The notes under the pieces are model-generated. The model was not told the DNA's origin. It made no database searches and saw only the letters and a list, made by a program, of their open reading frames with translations. Positions 49,082-64,000 of a stretch of DNA of 64,000 nucleotides are shown here, piece by piece. The translations under genes were made by a program, and so were the position numbers. Each line of letters begins with the position of its first letter. Within the stretch, counting starts at the first letter, position 1. The DNA lies in NCBI RefSeq assembly GCF_014898055.3, contig NW_023601543.1:62385782-62449781 (forward strand), in the 5' to 3' direction. This DNA is from Talpa occidentalis. Its lineage: Eukaryota; Chordata; Mammalia; Eulipotyphla; Talpidae.

Positions 49082-50105
49082 CTTTATTTTATTGATTTCT
49101 TAATGAAGTACCACAATTTTACATCCTTATTAATACCTTGACAATGTAGGATTTCTTCAGGTGTGGTCATTGTTAGCTCTCCACCACCAAAGCACCCATA
49201 GTCCTCCACTCTAGTGCTCTTCCCCCCAACCCCATTCACAGCCCCCCTTCTCCCTTTGTTGTAGAGCAACCCCGATACAAAACGGGGTGCCTGACTGTGG
49301 GTCCTCACCCGCGCGCTTAAAAGGACTTATCAATGCTCTACTGCAGGCACACGTGAAAGGTTAATAAAAGGTTTATTTACAACGGAAAGGGAAATGAGGA
49401 AATGTACAGCTCTGGGAGAAAAGTGGGAGACAAAGTTTTAAATGCGTCCTACCCGATCCGCCGATCAGGAATCCCAAAATGGCGCTCTCAGAGTTGGCCG
49501 CCAGCCAGGAGCGGTGAAGCCAGGAGGCGAGCGATCGCGAGCAAGAGAGCGAGCAAGGCCCACGTGTTTGGTTTTTATATCCAACCTGGCTGCCCAACTC
49601 CACCCTCAGGTCCCAGCCACCCTCCCCTTGGTGGTGATGGGATTTGTCTTTCCCAATGTCCTGATGGCTTTAGTCTGGAGTGGGGGTGGAGTCCACAAAG
49701 CCTGTATGAGATTATCTCAGGACATCCTTTCCCCCTAACACCTTCTCTCCCTCTGAATGCCTCCTCTCCCTTCTCCCCCTCTGAATGCTCAGATCTGTGG
49801 TCAGCTTTCAAGGATTGGTTTTAATATTTGTCTTAGTCTGACCCTTTGCTTGGTTTCTCTATATTCTCCATATAAGTGACACTATCTGGTATGTATCTTT
49901 CTCCTTCTGGCTTAATTCACTTAGCATAATCCCTTCCAACTCCTTCCATGTTGTTGCAAATGGAGTTTATCTTTTTTGATTGCCGAGTAGTGTTCCATTG
50001 TGTATATATACCACATCTTCTTATGTTTATTGCAGCATTATTTATAGTAACTAACATATGGAAACAACCTAAGTACCCCAAAACAGATGAGTGCATCAAG
50101 AAGGG
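49082..50105 (-). mobile_element. L1 3' end carrying a solo LTR
   Basis: TTGATTTCTTAATGAAGTACC, ATATAAGTGACACTATCTGG and TGCCGAGTAGTGTTCCATTG are L1 3' UTR and ORF2 terminus on the minus strand. Interrupted by the LTR at 49257-49740. Confidence 0.8.
49257..49740 (-). mobile_element. Young solo LTR, ERV1 class by 4-bp duplication, copy 2
   Basis: The 484-bp near-twin of 18458-18940 in the same orientation, starting TGTTG and ending TAACA. Its own duplication is CCTT (49253-49256 and 49741-49744), so it is an independent insertion followed by LTR-LTR recombination, not a segmental duplication. Open frames here belong to the LTR. Confidence 0.9.
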
Positions 50106-50689
50106 TTGTCTTCTGGTTTCCTGTTTTGCTATTGAGAGGTCTGAAACCATTCTGACTCCCTATCAATATGTATTTGAACTATATCATCCTCTATTCCCTG
50201 TGCACCCCCACTTCTGGATATCCAGAAATCTCCTGTTTCACAATGTTAAGTTTCACAGTGGTGTGTGTGGACATGGATCCATTATCTGTTTTGCTGAGTA
50301 CTTGATAGATCCTTTTAATTTGGGCAACTCATGATTTATATTCTGGAAAGTAGAGTTTTCTTCAATTACTCCTTTGATTTTCTCCCCTCCATTTTCTTTG
50401 TTCTTTTTGTTCTAGTTTCTGGTAAATTTCCTCAACTTCACTGACCTTCTGTTCTAGGGAGTTTTAAAATTCTTCAGTTTTTTTTTTAGGAGACCTTTTT
50501 TGTTTGTTTTCTGAAACTTCTGTTTTTGTTTCATAGTTGTAATATCTTTCTGAGGATATTAATGGTTTGAAGTTTTCTTATTTATTTGGTTTCTTCTAAG
50601 TTGCTCTGTTTGTTTTAATCACTGTCTTCTCCAGATGTCTTGGGAGCTTAGTTATCTATTCATGCTTGGAAATAGAATGGGTTTTCAGT

Positions 50690-50905
50690 CAGGGGCAGTT
50701 TTGTCTCCTAGGTAGCATGTGGCGGTATCTGGAAATATTTTGGGTTGTCAAAACTGGGTGGGGGGCACTAGTGGCAGCTGGTGGGGAGAGACTAGGGATG
50801 TTGCTAAGCATCCTCCAATGCACAGGACATCTAGAACAACAAAGAACTATCCAGCCCCAAATGTCAAAAGTACCGAGGTTGGAAACTACAGAAGAGGGAC
50901 TGAAA
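50690..50905 (+). repeat. hAT-Charlie-type MITE remnant
   Basis: GGGGCAGTTTTGTCTCCTAG, ATGTTGCTAAGCATCCTCC and ATGCACAGGACATCTAGAAC follow the order of a common MER-type non-autonomous hAT element. Exact family is not assigned. Confidence 0.65.
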
Positions 50906-50909
50906 ACTG

Positions 50910-52760
50910 CTTGAGAGCTCTGAACTTTCAGGCAGAATGTTGACTTTGGATTTTAAGAGATGATGATCTGGTTGAGGGGTTTGACCAACTTCTCATCATT
51001 ATCTTTAGGACTTTCCTTCTGGTCTAGTCAAATAGTCAATAGAAAAATCCTTTCTCTCTTGCCTAAAGGGTAAAGATCTGGCGTCTAACATTGCCCTTGT
51101 TGAGGGGTGAAGAGGCTGAAACTGTCTACATTCAGTATGTATGTGATTATGTAATTCTTTTCTTTCCATATAGTGCCTACTTCCTTAACAACCTTGTGTC
51201 CTCAGTCCTAAGACTCCAAAGAATGAACCTCTGTTAGGATGAGGGCAGAGCAATTACCCAGTGACATTGATTAGAGGAGGGGAATCTAAGATTCTAACTG
51301 CTTCTCTACAGATTTCATTCAAACCTTGTAGTTTTAACCCACTTTCTTTCTCCCCGTGGTCTCATAGCTAACTGGTGCCACCATCTCATAAGCTTCCTGA
51401 GGGTTCTGTAGTGTGAATAGGTTTGGTTCTGAACTTTCCTTATTTTTGTATGCTAAATCAGTTACCACTACTCTATCTGCTTTCTACTTCCCAACTTTGA
51501 TTATTACTATTATTCTTTTCTCGTTCTCTCAGTCCTTTAAAATTTTTGAACTCCTCTGGTGTCATTTTAGTAGAGTTTGGAGAGGAAAATAAATTAAATG
51601 CATTGTGCTAAACAAATCAATCCTGGTATCCTGGAAACAAATATAATATATTCTAGTATGATACTGTTTAATTATAATCTCTTTTTTGATGTATTTACTT
51701 TGAGTATCAGAATTGTTCATTTTCTAGATATAACCTTTCTTCACAAAAATGAAAACTAGAGATCATTTTGTGTCTTCATAAAGACATATAGCTGCATTCT
51801 TTTCAAAACTTAGGGATGTTATGGCAATATTCACTTGTAATATATTCTAATTTAATTGACCCTTTGCTTTAAAACATAGAATTCTGCAAAGCAACCTCCT
51901 GCTACAGATAGAATCTTCTTCTACAGTCCCAATCAATATTTAGTATTCTTCAAGAGCAGAATAAAGAAAATATATTCTGTCAAATCTGAAATTCTATTAA
52001 ATATCTTAGCATTCCATTTTATGAATACCCTGGCTAGCATTACTGAAAACATGAGAAAGATAGTAGTTTGTGTTGATGTTCTATCAATATTTCCCCACAC
52101 ACAAATACTTAAGAATTGACTACCATACAGTAAAAAATTGTAGGTTGAAATGTCAAGCATCATAAAAAGGTTTAGGTCAGAATGAAACCTAAGCCTCCTA
52201 AATTTTTGCTGTTCCTTAAATAATCATCAAGTATAATTAATAAGTGTAATGCAATAGATGCTTCACACTCACCTTAGTCTTCTACCTTCCTTTTAAGATG
52301 GGAAAGTGAGATTTTTCTCATAGCTACCTCTCTTTTAACCAATCAAATAACTGTAATTGTGTTCTGCTAAAATTATAAACACAATATTCATTCAAATTTT
52401 ATTAGTTTCCACTGAGCTTCTAATTGGTGGTTTAAATAACAAAAAACAAAGTATATTTCAGTGACTTCTTAGTGTGGTAAATTTGGCTCACCTTTGCTAA
52501 CCCCATGAATGGCTTTGAGGGACAGACCTTTGAAATGCTTTGCTTGTGACCTACCTTCAGGTCATCAGTATTTCATTAGATAAACTTTTTCTTTGCCTCA
52601 CATTATAAAATTAACCTAAATTTTGTGATGGGGATTTAATGAAATTTTTATTCAGATATGAAAACATTCTGTGGGGGTTTTGTCAGTATTCTCTTTTTTT
52701 TTTTTCTCTTCTCTCTAGCTTTCTTAATTTTACTATTACTCAAACACTGGGGGAAGAAAC
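50910..52760. other. Intronic DNA, nothing recognised
   Basis: About 1.85 kb of AT-rich intron upstream of the repeat pair and exon. No clear repeat was seen. Confidence 0.45.
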
Positions 52761-52761
52761 T

Positions 52762-52897
52762 GCTTTCTTCCTCACCTTTGTCCAAGCAGGAAAAAGTGAA
52801 GAACTGACTTGCTTAAACATGCATAAGCCCATATACAGATCTCAGAAAAATTCCTAAAAGATGTGGTGAATGGAAGCACACTACACACGTGTTTTTG
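52762..52897 (+). repeat. Direct repeat copy 1, upstream of the CASK exon
   Basis: Starts GCTTTCTTCCTCACCTTTGT and is about 85 percent identical by eye to 57081-57221, same orientation. Neither copy matches a family I know. A (GT)n run follows at 52890-52911. Confidence 0.8.
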
Positions 52898-52911
52898 TGT
52901 GTGTGTGTGTT

Positions 52912-54607
52912 TATCAGTAGAGTGCTAAGGGTTTAAGTGTGGACAAAAAAGCAATTAAATTAAGCATTTCCTAAAATTACTTCCTATTGTCAGGATAAGT
53001 AATCACAAATAAGACATCCATATTGAGAATGAAAGGGTTTGTGGGTGTCCTTCCTCACTTTGATATATTGTCATCTCACAGAGGAAAATCTTTGAACAAT
53101 TATGAGTGATTATCAAAAAGGTCTTTCTGTAGAATTCTGGAAGGTATATTATTGCCTTTTCTTTCCCTTCCACTTAGCTTTGTTAGGTTGTTTGGAGAGA
53201 TTTGAAGCTATCATTTAGTTGATGTCCTGATAATGGATGGCCTGGTTTAAAAGAAAAATGTTTAAGTCTGGGTTAGATCCTTTTCTTTTGCTTGTTCCCT
53301 AGTTGAAAGAAGAAAGATATACTTTAAAATAGGCAGTATCACAAGTGACCTAGAATAAATGAAGAACTTTTCTCTGCTGATTATCCATGGGTATCCAGAG
53401 ACACTTTTTATCTGTAGCAGTGAGGGTGTTTTGCTTTATTCTTGGGTAGGAGGGAAGTACATACTTGTGTATATGTACATGTATGTATACTGAATGGCTT
53501 AAACCACACTAGTTTTCAAATAAACTACTATAGTGTATTGCTGTCACATTCTGTATTATTTAGTAGTTGGTTTGAACATTGTAAATCTATCTTTGGATTA
53601 TCAATAATTCAGATATTTATTTGATAATTATGAATCACAAAGAACCGTGTGTGTGTGTGTAATGGGTACAAGCATTGGTATTTTGTCAATCATCCTAGTT
53701 GATTCAGTTTTATGGCCAGTATTGAGAACCACCAATTTAAAATGAGAGAAGGATTGGGGACACAAATGATGTGACTGGTAGTTCTGCTGGTGGAAATGAC
53801 TTCCTTTCCTGTGGCAATTCTAAGTTTGAGGAGGAAAAAGGATTTCTCTTGAGATTTCAGGTGATACTGGAGAGGTTGTTGGAGACCAAATCATGCAGGG
53901 CTTTCTCTTTGTGAAGTGCCTTTGAAGTCTTCTGCCCAGATTTTATTGGAGCATATTTTTTCTTATTCAGGAATTATTTATATATTTTGGTTATTGACTA
54001 AAAAATGTGTACTGCAAATACCTTGTCTCTCTGAGGTTTTAAGCAAAGACCTAATGTCAGATTTTCATTTTTAAACAATCACTGCAAGAATGAATGGGAC
54101 AATTAAGTTTTTCAGTAGTCCTGATAGCAGGTTATAGTAGCTTAGACTAGTGTATGAGACATGGAGAAAAGTAGATACGATTGAGAGATATTTGAGATAA
54201 ACTCAGTAGGACTTATTAGTGAAGATTAGATACGCAGTGAGTAATTTGAGCAGAAGGGATCAAGGACAATTTAAATTTCTGTTCAAAAGATAAAATCAAT
54301 GTGTACTACCACTGTGGTAGATTTCATTCATAAAGATGTTAATAAATGTATAGGATAGTGTACAGATTATTTGCCTTAAATATAAGGATACTATTGAGAT
54401 TTTGTTTTTAAAATGATTTCAAATTGCCAATTTATTTTCTATTTTTCTGGTTTAATAATTTTACATAAGGCATGACTTACCTCATGAATTATAAGAAAAT
54501 ATGTTCAAAGCACATAAATTTGATTTTGAAGACTATGACTTTAATAGACAATGAAACATCAGTAAGATGTTGAAGGGAATGGGGGACTTAAGAAAATCAA
54601 TAAATTA
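52912..54607. other. Intronic DNA preceding the exon
   Basis: AT-rich, with a short (GT)n near 53647-53660 and possible L2-like traces around 53870-54320. No further exon was seen. Confidence 0.45.
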
Positions 54608-54608
54608 A

Positions 54609-57080
<2,472 letters not shown>

Positions 57081-57221
57081 GCTTTCTTCCTCACCTTTGT
57101 CCAAGCAAGAAAAGGTAAAGAACTGGCTCACTTAAACATGAGTAAGCCTGTATACAGATCTCAGAATATTTCCTAAAACATGTAGTAGATTGATGCACAC
57201 TACATAAACGTGCGTTTGTCA
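57081..57221 (+). repeat. Direct repeat copy 2, downstream of the CASK exon
   Basis: Shares TCACCTTTGTCCAAGCA and TATACAGATCTCAGAA with 52762-52897. Its start lies 4.32 kb from the start of copy 1, with the exon between them. Confidence 0.8.
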
Positions 57222-57481
57222 TTACATTTCTTCAAATTAAACTTGTGTCTCTCAAGCAACAGATAATTTAAAATCTGTTTTATTTTTTATTTCCTTTTCT
57301 GTTCTGCTATTTTTATCTTTGTGGTTTATTTGATCTTTTTCATTGCCTCAATTATTTTTACAATTTTCTTACTGCATTTGTATTCAAATACATAAGAAGT
57401 AAAATATGTTTTATAAAGGGTCATCTGGTAACTGGATAGGTCATTATAATACAAGCACAAATGAAAATAGCACCTATTTTT

Positions 57482-57756
57482 TTTAAGATTTATTTTATTT
57501 ATTTGTGCATACAAGAACTGGGGTCTAGGCCAGAGGTATGGGGAAGGAGGGTGGTGCGAGGATTCACTAGAGACAGTGGAGAGCAGAACAGGCAGATCTA
57601 CTGAAATACACTGCTGAGGGGAGCAGCGGGCAAGACAGGAGAGGTCTGCTGCACTGTGTGGGTTAGCTCCCTGGCCAGGGATCAAACTCAGGTGGCAGTG
57701 GCTGGTGATAGCCTGATAGTGCTAACACTTAACCCCTGCACCACCAGGGAGGTCCC
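57482..57756 (-). mobile_element. B-type SINE
   Basis: Duplication AATAGCACCTATTTTT (57466-57481 and 57757-57772). Contains GAACTGGGGTCTAGGCCAG. More diverged than the A-type copies. Confidence 0.92.
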
Positions 57757-57772
57757 AATAGCACCTATTTTT

Positions 57773-58540
57773 AAAGAACTTACAGTTTAATAGTGGCCAA
57801 CCATTATTTCTAATATAGTTTTTATAAAAAAAGTACTAAATTATAAATAATTTATAGCTATAAATAATTTAAACCTATACATGGTTTCATATTTTAAATT
57901 CTTATTTTACTGAAGGTAAGATATTGTAATTATTTTAATATCTGTTCTCTATTTTTCCCATTAATTTTTTGTTCAGTAGGGGTTCTTAGCTTACAGGTTG
58001 CGGAGTATACAATAACCCCTTCAACTGTAAGCAAAAAAGGGCATGTTATTCTTATCTGGTTTGGAATTTCTAATTTCTTATGTATGAAAGGTGAAATTGG
58101 TGCTTGTGTTCATGAGATGAATAAGAAGTTTCTTTTAAATGAAAGTTGGATTTGTATTAGGGTATTAATTCTGATTGGAGGATATTTTCATACTTACACA
58201 TTTTTCATTACTGAAATTCCTTTATTATTACCTTAAACTTTTAATTAATATATATTTTATATCTTATTCCTCTGAGTTACTAATTGCAATTTGACATTTG
58301 TTTTAAATAGATATATAACTAATTCATGTAAATTGATATAAGGAGATATTTATTAATAGAAGTGAAAACTGAATTGCCAAATTTCTGGTTCTTGAAAGAA
58401 CTTAATTCTTTATGGTTAAATTTTAGAAGTTCAAAAATGACAGGTTTTACTTTGGAATATTATGAAGTTGTCCTTTAAAAGAATATAGATTGGGTTCCAG
58501 TTTGCTTAGTCTGCTTCATGAATATCTTATTCTAAAAGTT
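57773..58540. other. Intronic DNA, nothing recognised
   Basis: AT-rich intron. No repeat or gene was identified. Confidence 0.4.
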
Positions 58541-60480
58541 CCAGGTAGCAGATGATGTCAGCAAAATTGGAAAAGTAAGGACCTTTGACTGTTCTCATCT
58601 CTGTAAAAGCGAGGATTAAAAAACTGACCAAAATTTTCAGAGTCAACTTTTTTAGAATTCTGAAAATTAACTATCCGGGAAGAATTTGAGAAAAACATTG
58701 GATTCTTGGTAAAAACATTGAGCTCTAGCATTTTAACTTACCCCATTGGCCATCCCCCCCTCTGTAGCTCTACAGTAACATTGAAAGCAAACATTTCATA
58801 ATTGTGGTAAAAACCAGCATCCTGGCATTCACTAGAGGAGGCAAAACAGTAATGGAACTCCTTCAAAGCCTCATGCCCAGAAAATTATCCTTATTTGACC
58901 CGACTGGTAGTTCCCCAAAAGACCATGTTTGGAAAGCTTGTCTTTATTTGACCTGACTTAAAGATTACCCACTGCGAAAACTTTTCCCTGGAGGCATTTG
59001 CTGAAAATTTCTAGAGGCTATTGTTTAATTTCATCGCTGCCTAAGGCAGGAGATAATCATTGGGGCAATTTAAAAAGGCTGAAAAATGAGATGTCTGAAA
59101 GCTACAACATATTTATGAGAGTCAAGAAAGTTAAGTACATGTGTTTGACTGTGCCCATGCTTAGGAAAGAACTGGAAAGGTTCTCAGCTCTGGCCCACTT
59201 TCAGACTGCACAAGCACAAATTAAATGCTAAGGCAGTGTTGTCAACTCTGTGAGTGTGGAAGGTCTGCCCTAATGTGCATACACAGCTCCTGAGCAAAGC
59301 ATAAGCTAACTAAGGAGACACACAAGGAAGAATGTAAGCTTTGCAAAATTAATTCCATAACATCACAAAACAAACAAATGAGAACAAAAATAACAACAGT
59401 AACAACAAACCCTGCAAGAAGGGAGATAATGATTTTCCGTGCTGGCATATTACTTAAAATGTCCAACTTTCAACAAAAATTATAAAACATGCAAAGAAAC
59501 AAGAAAGCATTGCCCATACATGAGGGGAAAAGTAATCAATACAAACTGTTCCTGAGCAAAGTCAGCTGTTGGACTTACTAGAAAGAGTTTAAACCAGCTA
59601 TGTAAAATCTGTTCAAAGAAATACAGAAAATCATGTCTAAAAAACTGAAGGAAAGTATCAGAATCAACAAATTGAAACCATTAGTAAAAAGACAGAAATT
59701 ATTAAAAAGAGAGAACCAAATGGAAGTTTTTTTAGTTGAAAACTATAATAACCAAAGTGAAAAATTCACTGGAGGGATTCAATACCAGCTTTGAGCAGTC
59801 AAAAAAGAAATTGGCAAACTTGAAGATAGGCCCATTGAGATTATTTAGTCAGAAGTACAGAAAGAAAAAAGATTGAACAAAGTTAACTTAATGTCATAGT
59901 TCTGTGGAATAATAGTATCAAGCACACCACCATATGCATAACTGGGTACCAGAGGAGAGAAATATCTAAAGAAATAATGATAAAAAATTTCCCTAATCTG
60001 ATGAAAAACATAAATTCAAAGATCCAAGAAGCTCATCAAACTCCAAGTAGTGTAAATTGGGAATATACTATAATCAAACTGTCAAAAGCAACAGACAAGG
60101 AAGATATTTGACAAACAGAAAGTGAGAAGCAAGTCTGATGAAAAGAAATCTTCAGTAAGATTAACAGCAAGTTTCTATTCAGAAACCATGGAGGCCAGAA
60201 GGCAATGGGATAACATGCAAAATGATGAAAGAAAAAAAAAGTATTCTAAGAATTCTATATCCAGCAAAGCCATAACTCAAAAATAAAGGCTAAATTAATA
60301 AATTCCCAGTTTAAAGAAATGGAGAAAATGTGTCATAACAAATCTTCAGTACAAGGAATACTAAAAGTAGTCCTTTAAGCCGAAAAGAAAACACATAGTA
60401 ACTAAAACCATAGGAAGAAAGAAATGACACCAGTAAAGATAACTACTATATGTAAATATAACCATATGTAAATATAAAGA
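58540..60480 (+). mobile_element. HAL1/L1M sense-strand remnant
   Basis: AGCATTGCCCATACATGAGG, GTTGGACTTACTAGAAAGAG and CCATGGAGGCCAGAAGGC are hallmark phrases of old HAL1/L1M ORF1 regions. Frames are broken. Confidence 0.7.
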
Positions 60481-60839
60481 TAGTATAAATGTGGTTTTAA
60501 CTGTAACATTTTTTTCTAACTGATTTAAGAGCTAACCACATAAAGTAGCAATTATAAATCTGTTGATGATCATACAATGCATAAAGATATTGGCATGAAA
60601 ATAACAGTAGAGAGGAGGACATAGAGCTATGTTGGATCTAAGTGTTTATATACTATTGAAATTAAGTTTCTATTAATCTGAGTCACACTGTTATAAGTTA
60701 AGATGTTAATTATCATCCCCAAATTAAACAATAAGAAAATAACCTCCCAATAATAGTACTAGCAAGAAAAAAATATTGTTAAAGAAAATGTGTTGTCTTC
60801 TTGCTGACTACAAGTTGAATGCGTTGGGTTACATTACCT

Positions 60840-60965
60840 TCATAAGTTGGTGCACGGTGCTGTAACTTTCACCTGGTGGAAACTTGTTAGATTCAGACTC
60901 CACTTCCAGACCTACTGACTGAGAATGATATCCCCAATTCAATAGTTTGAGAAGCACTGGCCTAT
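60840..60965 (+). repeat. MER5A-like hAT-Charlie remnant
   Basis: GTGGAAACTTGTTAGATTCA, CCAGACCTACTGACTGAGAAT and TTTGAGAAGCACTGGCC fit the MER5A order. Confidence 0.65.
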
Positions 60966-60974
60966 AAAGAGGAA

Positions 60975-63900
60975 ACATCACCAAGATACCAAGATGGCAA
61001 TAAAGGAGAATCTTTGCTTCACTCCAAGACAAACAACAACCAGAGCATTAATACACTGAGAGAGTCCCAAGATTTGGATGAAACTGAAGCACTCCTTGTA
61101 CCTCAGAAACCAAAACACACTGCACCAGAACTGACACAGAGGAGATTCATGCTTCTCTTTTTTTTTTTTTTTTTTTTTTAAGATTTATTTATTTATTTAT
61201 TTATTTATACAAGCACTGGGTACAGTCAGAAGCATGGTAGGGTGAGAGAATTCACCAGAGCCAGAGCGGGGAGCAGAACAGGCAGACAGAGGAGGTACGC
61301 TGCTGAGGGGCGCAGCAGGCGGCAGGAGAGGTCTGTGCGCTGTGTGGGACCCTCGCCTGGTGGCCGGGGATCGAACCGGCGCTGCAGAGGCTGCAGGCAG
61401 CTTCGCAACCCAGCGCTCTACCACTGCGCCACCAGGGAGGCCCAGATTCATGCTTCTTTAAACATAAGTCTGGGGCCCTTGTAAGAAAGGCAACAGATAA
61501 GGTGCTTTAGACTAATCTCCCTCACCCCCACTCCTCAGGACTGGTACTGACTTTATGAAATGCACTGACAGTGGACAGACTGCCAAGACTCAGATCTGGG
61601 ACCCAGAGAGGAAGGATAGTGGCAGTGCAAAAAAACAGGAACCTGTGCTCCTCCATACCCCTTCCCTACTCTAGTGATCAACTGCAAATACAGGTACCTA
61701 TGCAAGCCAACAGAGGCCAAAAGCATCCAATCAAATCAAAGCACCAACTGCTCGCAAAGTATTAATGCAACTCTTAAGTTGCTGATCACATACCAGAAAG
61801 GGGAATGGGAAGAGCTAACTTAAAGTAGTGAAATGGGCAGGAAAAAAAATAACACATGGCAACTTGAGACCTCAAGGGAATGTGACATGGAAAGACCAAC
61901 TCTCCAGATTCCAACCAAAAAAATATGAAAGTTTGTATCTCCTTATCAGAGAGTTCAAATTTGCTATAATAATAATAATTTAAAAAGCTCAAAGAGATAG
62001 AAGAAAACACAGAAAGTCAGGTCAAAGTGATACAAGAGAACTCGCAAAAGCTAATCAAAGAAATACAACAAAATTCAGGAAAACAATTTAATGGACTCAG
62101 AAATGAAATCCATGAATAGAAGGTAGAAATTGAAGCTTTTAGTAAGAAAATAACATTAAGGATGTAAGAAGCTCAATAAATGAGATTTTTAAAACTTCTA
62201 CAGAAAGCTATGGAAGCAGAATAGACCAAATGGAGGAACAAATCAGTGACTTTTAAGATGCTAATACACAAAAGACCCAAGTGAAAGAAGAAAGAGTAAG
62301 AAGATGTGAAAACAGAAGAATTTCAAATACTATCCAACTCCTTTAGGAAAGGCAACAGAGTGAGAAGGGAACAGAGAACTTATTCAAACAATAGCCCAAA
62401 ACTTTTCAAAAGTGAAATCAAAAAATAACTGAAGATGAAGAAAAATGATTACACAACTTCTCAGAATCTATGGAATGTCACAAAAGCAGTGCTAAAAGGA
62501 AAGTGTATAGTGATAAGGCCTACCTCAGGAAGCAAGAAAAAGTGCAAATAGGACATTTAAACTTGTATCTAAAAGAAGAAAAAGCAAAAACAAAAGTCAA
62601 TACATAAGAGGAAATAATAAAAATAAGAGCTGAAATTAACAAAAAAGAGATCAAAAAGACAATCCCAATGATCAATGGGAAAACAAGAACTGGCTCTTTG
62701 AAAAAATTTACAAAATAGAAAAACCTTTAACCAGACTAACAAGGAGAGAGAATACAGATTAAAAAAGAAATCAGAACTAAAATAGAAGTTTTAACAGATA
62801 CTGCAGAAATAAAAAGGATCATAAGAGAGTATCATGAAAAATTATATGGTAACAAATTGAATGAACTAGAAGAAATGGACAAATTCTTAGAAACACACAA
62901 CATTTCAGGATTGTATCAGGAAGAAGTAGATAACCTGAATAGAACCATCATAAGTAAAAAAATTAAAATGGAAATTAAATAGTAAGTAAAAGCCTCACCC
63001 AACATAAAAAAGATTAAAAAAAAATCAAGATAGCTTCACAAGTGAATTCTACTGAAGTTTCAAAGAATTAATACCTCTCCTTTTTGAACTCTTCCATAAA
63101 ACTTCCAAATCTATTCCACAAAACTAGTGTTACCCTGATTCTGAAATCAGAAAAGAATGTAAAAAGGCAAAGAAAACTTACAGGCAGATAAATCCGATGA
63201 ACATAGATGCAGAAATCTTAACCAAATTAAACAATACATTAAAAGAATACACCATGATCAAGTGGAATTTATTCTAGGAGTGCAAGGATGGTTTAACATA
63301 CACAAATCAGTAAACTTGACATACTGTGTCACCCAAAAGGACAATCTTATGATCATCTCAATAGATGCTGAAAAAGCATTTGACAAGCTTCAACATCATT
63401 TCATGATAAAAACCCTCAACAAAATAGGTATACAAGGAATGTGCCTCAAAATAGTAAAGGCTACATATTACAAACCAATAACCAACATCATACTCAATGG
63501 TGAAAACTGAAATATTTTCCTCTGAAGATCAGGAACAAGAGAAGGATATCCACTCTCACCACTATTATTTGTTATAGGGTAGAAGTCTTAGCAATGGCGA
63601 TTAGACAAGAAAATTATATAAAAGATGCCTTAACTGAAAAGGGAGAATCACTATTTGCAGGTGATGTGATAATATAATAGAAAATCCCAAACACTGCAGT
63701 AAAATGCTATTAAAATTAATAAACAAATATAGCAAAGTGGTAGGTTACAAAATTAAAAGCAAAAATCTGTTGTGTTTCTATGCACAAATTATGAACTAGC
63801 AGAATGAGGAATCATGAATACAGTCTCATTTACAATTGAATCAAAAAGAAATACCTGGGAATAAATTTAACCAAAGACATGAAACACTTTTACAATGAAA

Positions 63901-64000
63901 ACTAATAAAATATGTTGAAAGAGATAGAAGATACAAAGAAATGGAAGGATAGTCCATGTTCATGAGTTGGAAGAATTAACATAGTTAAAATGACTGTATT
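60975..64000 (+). mobile_element. L1 running off the window end
   Basis: L1 5' UTR-like start (ACCAAGATGGCAATAAAGG), ORF1-like sequence near 62000-62400, then ORF2. The reverse transcriptase shows [20 protein letters not shown] and TNIILNGEN (63262-63510). The catalytic FADD motif reads FAGD near 63654, so the enzyme is dead. ORF1 and early ORF2 are shortened. A SINE interrupts the 5' UTR. Confidence 0.85.
61157..61443 (-). mobile_element. A-type SINE, full length
   Basis: Duplication AGATTCATGCTTCT (61143-61156 and 61444-61457), T-run plus (TTTA)n tail, B box intact, head the complement of GGGCCTCCCTGGTGG. Confidence 0.94.

Larger units (their letters stand above)
48950..50650 (-). mobile_element. 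HAL1/L1M remnant split by an L1
   Basis: Outer old LINE sequence: CTGGCTGGATATAGAATTAAC to the left and GTTGTCTTCTGGTTTCCTG with TCCTCAACTTCACTGACCTT to the right. The junction words GTTTGTCTTCT and GTTGTCTTCT suggest the duplication of the inner L1. Confidence 0.65.

Noticed and set aside
18458..49740. Segmental duplication joining the 18.5 and 49.3 kb copies
   Set aside because: Identity stops exactly at the LTR ends and each copy has its own 4-bp target duplication.
63262..63510. Open frame with reverse-transcriptase motifs as an active enzyme
   Set aside because: It is a short piece of a decayed L1; flanking stops and the altered FADD motif rule out activity.

Overview
This is a mammalian, almost entirely intronic window. 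The only protein-coding sequence I can support is one 113-base exon at 54629-54741 (+). Its translation matches the glycine-rich loop and VAIK-type lysine region of CASK, the X-linked calcium/calmodulin-dependent serine protein kinase scaffold. Everything to its left reads as the long intron before this exon (CASK intron 1) and everything to its right as the following intron (intron 2). I see no tRNA or rRNA gene, CpG-island promoter, CRISPR array or prokaryotic feature. Other open frames are short, lack splice signals or fall inside transposons.

The rest is a layered record of mobile elements. The signature repeat is a tRNA-derived SINE of about 260-330 bp that begins GGCCTCCCYGGTGG, carries an intact B box (GGTTCGATCCC) and occurs in at least 18 copies, most with clear target-site duplications. 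It has an A type (ACTGGGTACAGTCAGAAGC) and a B type (GAGCTGGGGTACAGGCCAG). I do not recognise it as a ruminant Bov-tA, pig PRE-1, carnivore CAN, equid ERE or bat VES SINE. The CTCCCTGGTGGCGCAG start resembles the cetartiodactyl CHR family, and no BovB or Bov-tA was noticed. A whippomorph that is not a whale, for example a hippopotamus, is my tentative guess; it is an inference only.

Layout: 0-9 kb holds old L1 remnants, SINEs, an unassigned LTR-like block and an LTR with 5-bp duplications (8336-8814). 9.4-12.4 kb is a nested L1/SINE complex that includes an inverted copied patch. 16.2-22.2 kb is an old sense-strand L1/HAL1 interrupted by two solo LTRs (17110-17737 and 18458-18940), two SINEs and an AT microsatellite. 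23-36 kb is repeat-poor, with SINEs, MIRs, a hAT remnant and a MaLR-like LTR. 36.3-50.7 kb is LINE-rich, with a 5'-inverted L1 at 45.15 kb and a second solo LTR almost identical to the one at 18.5 kb. 50.7-58.5 kb holds the exon, flanked by a pair of diverged direct repeats. 58.5-64 kb is HAL1 and L1 sequence that runs off the end.

No new functional system is visible. The most unusual observations are the inverted copied patch at 10.17/10.65 kb, the SINE family and its variant 3' tail, a truncated SINE with an apparent 3' transduction, the pair of very young solo LTRs, and the direct repeats flanking the CASK exon. Element boundaries are by eye and family names marked tentative have not been compared with a repeat library.
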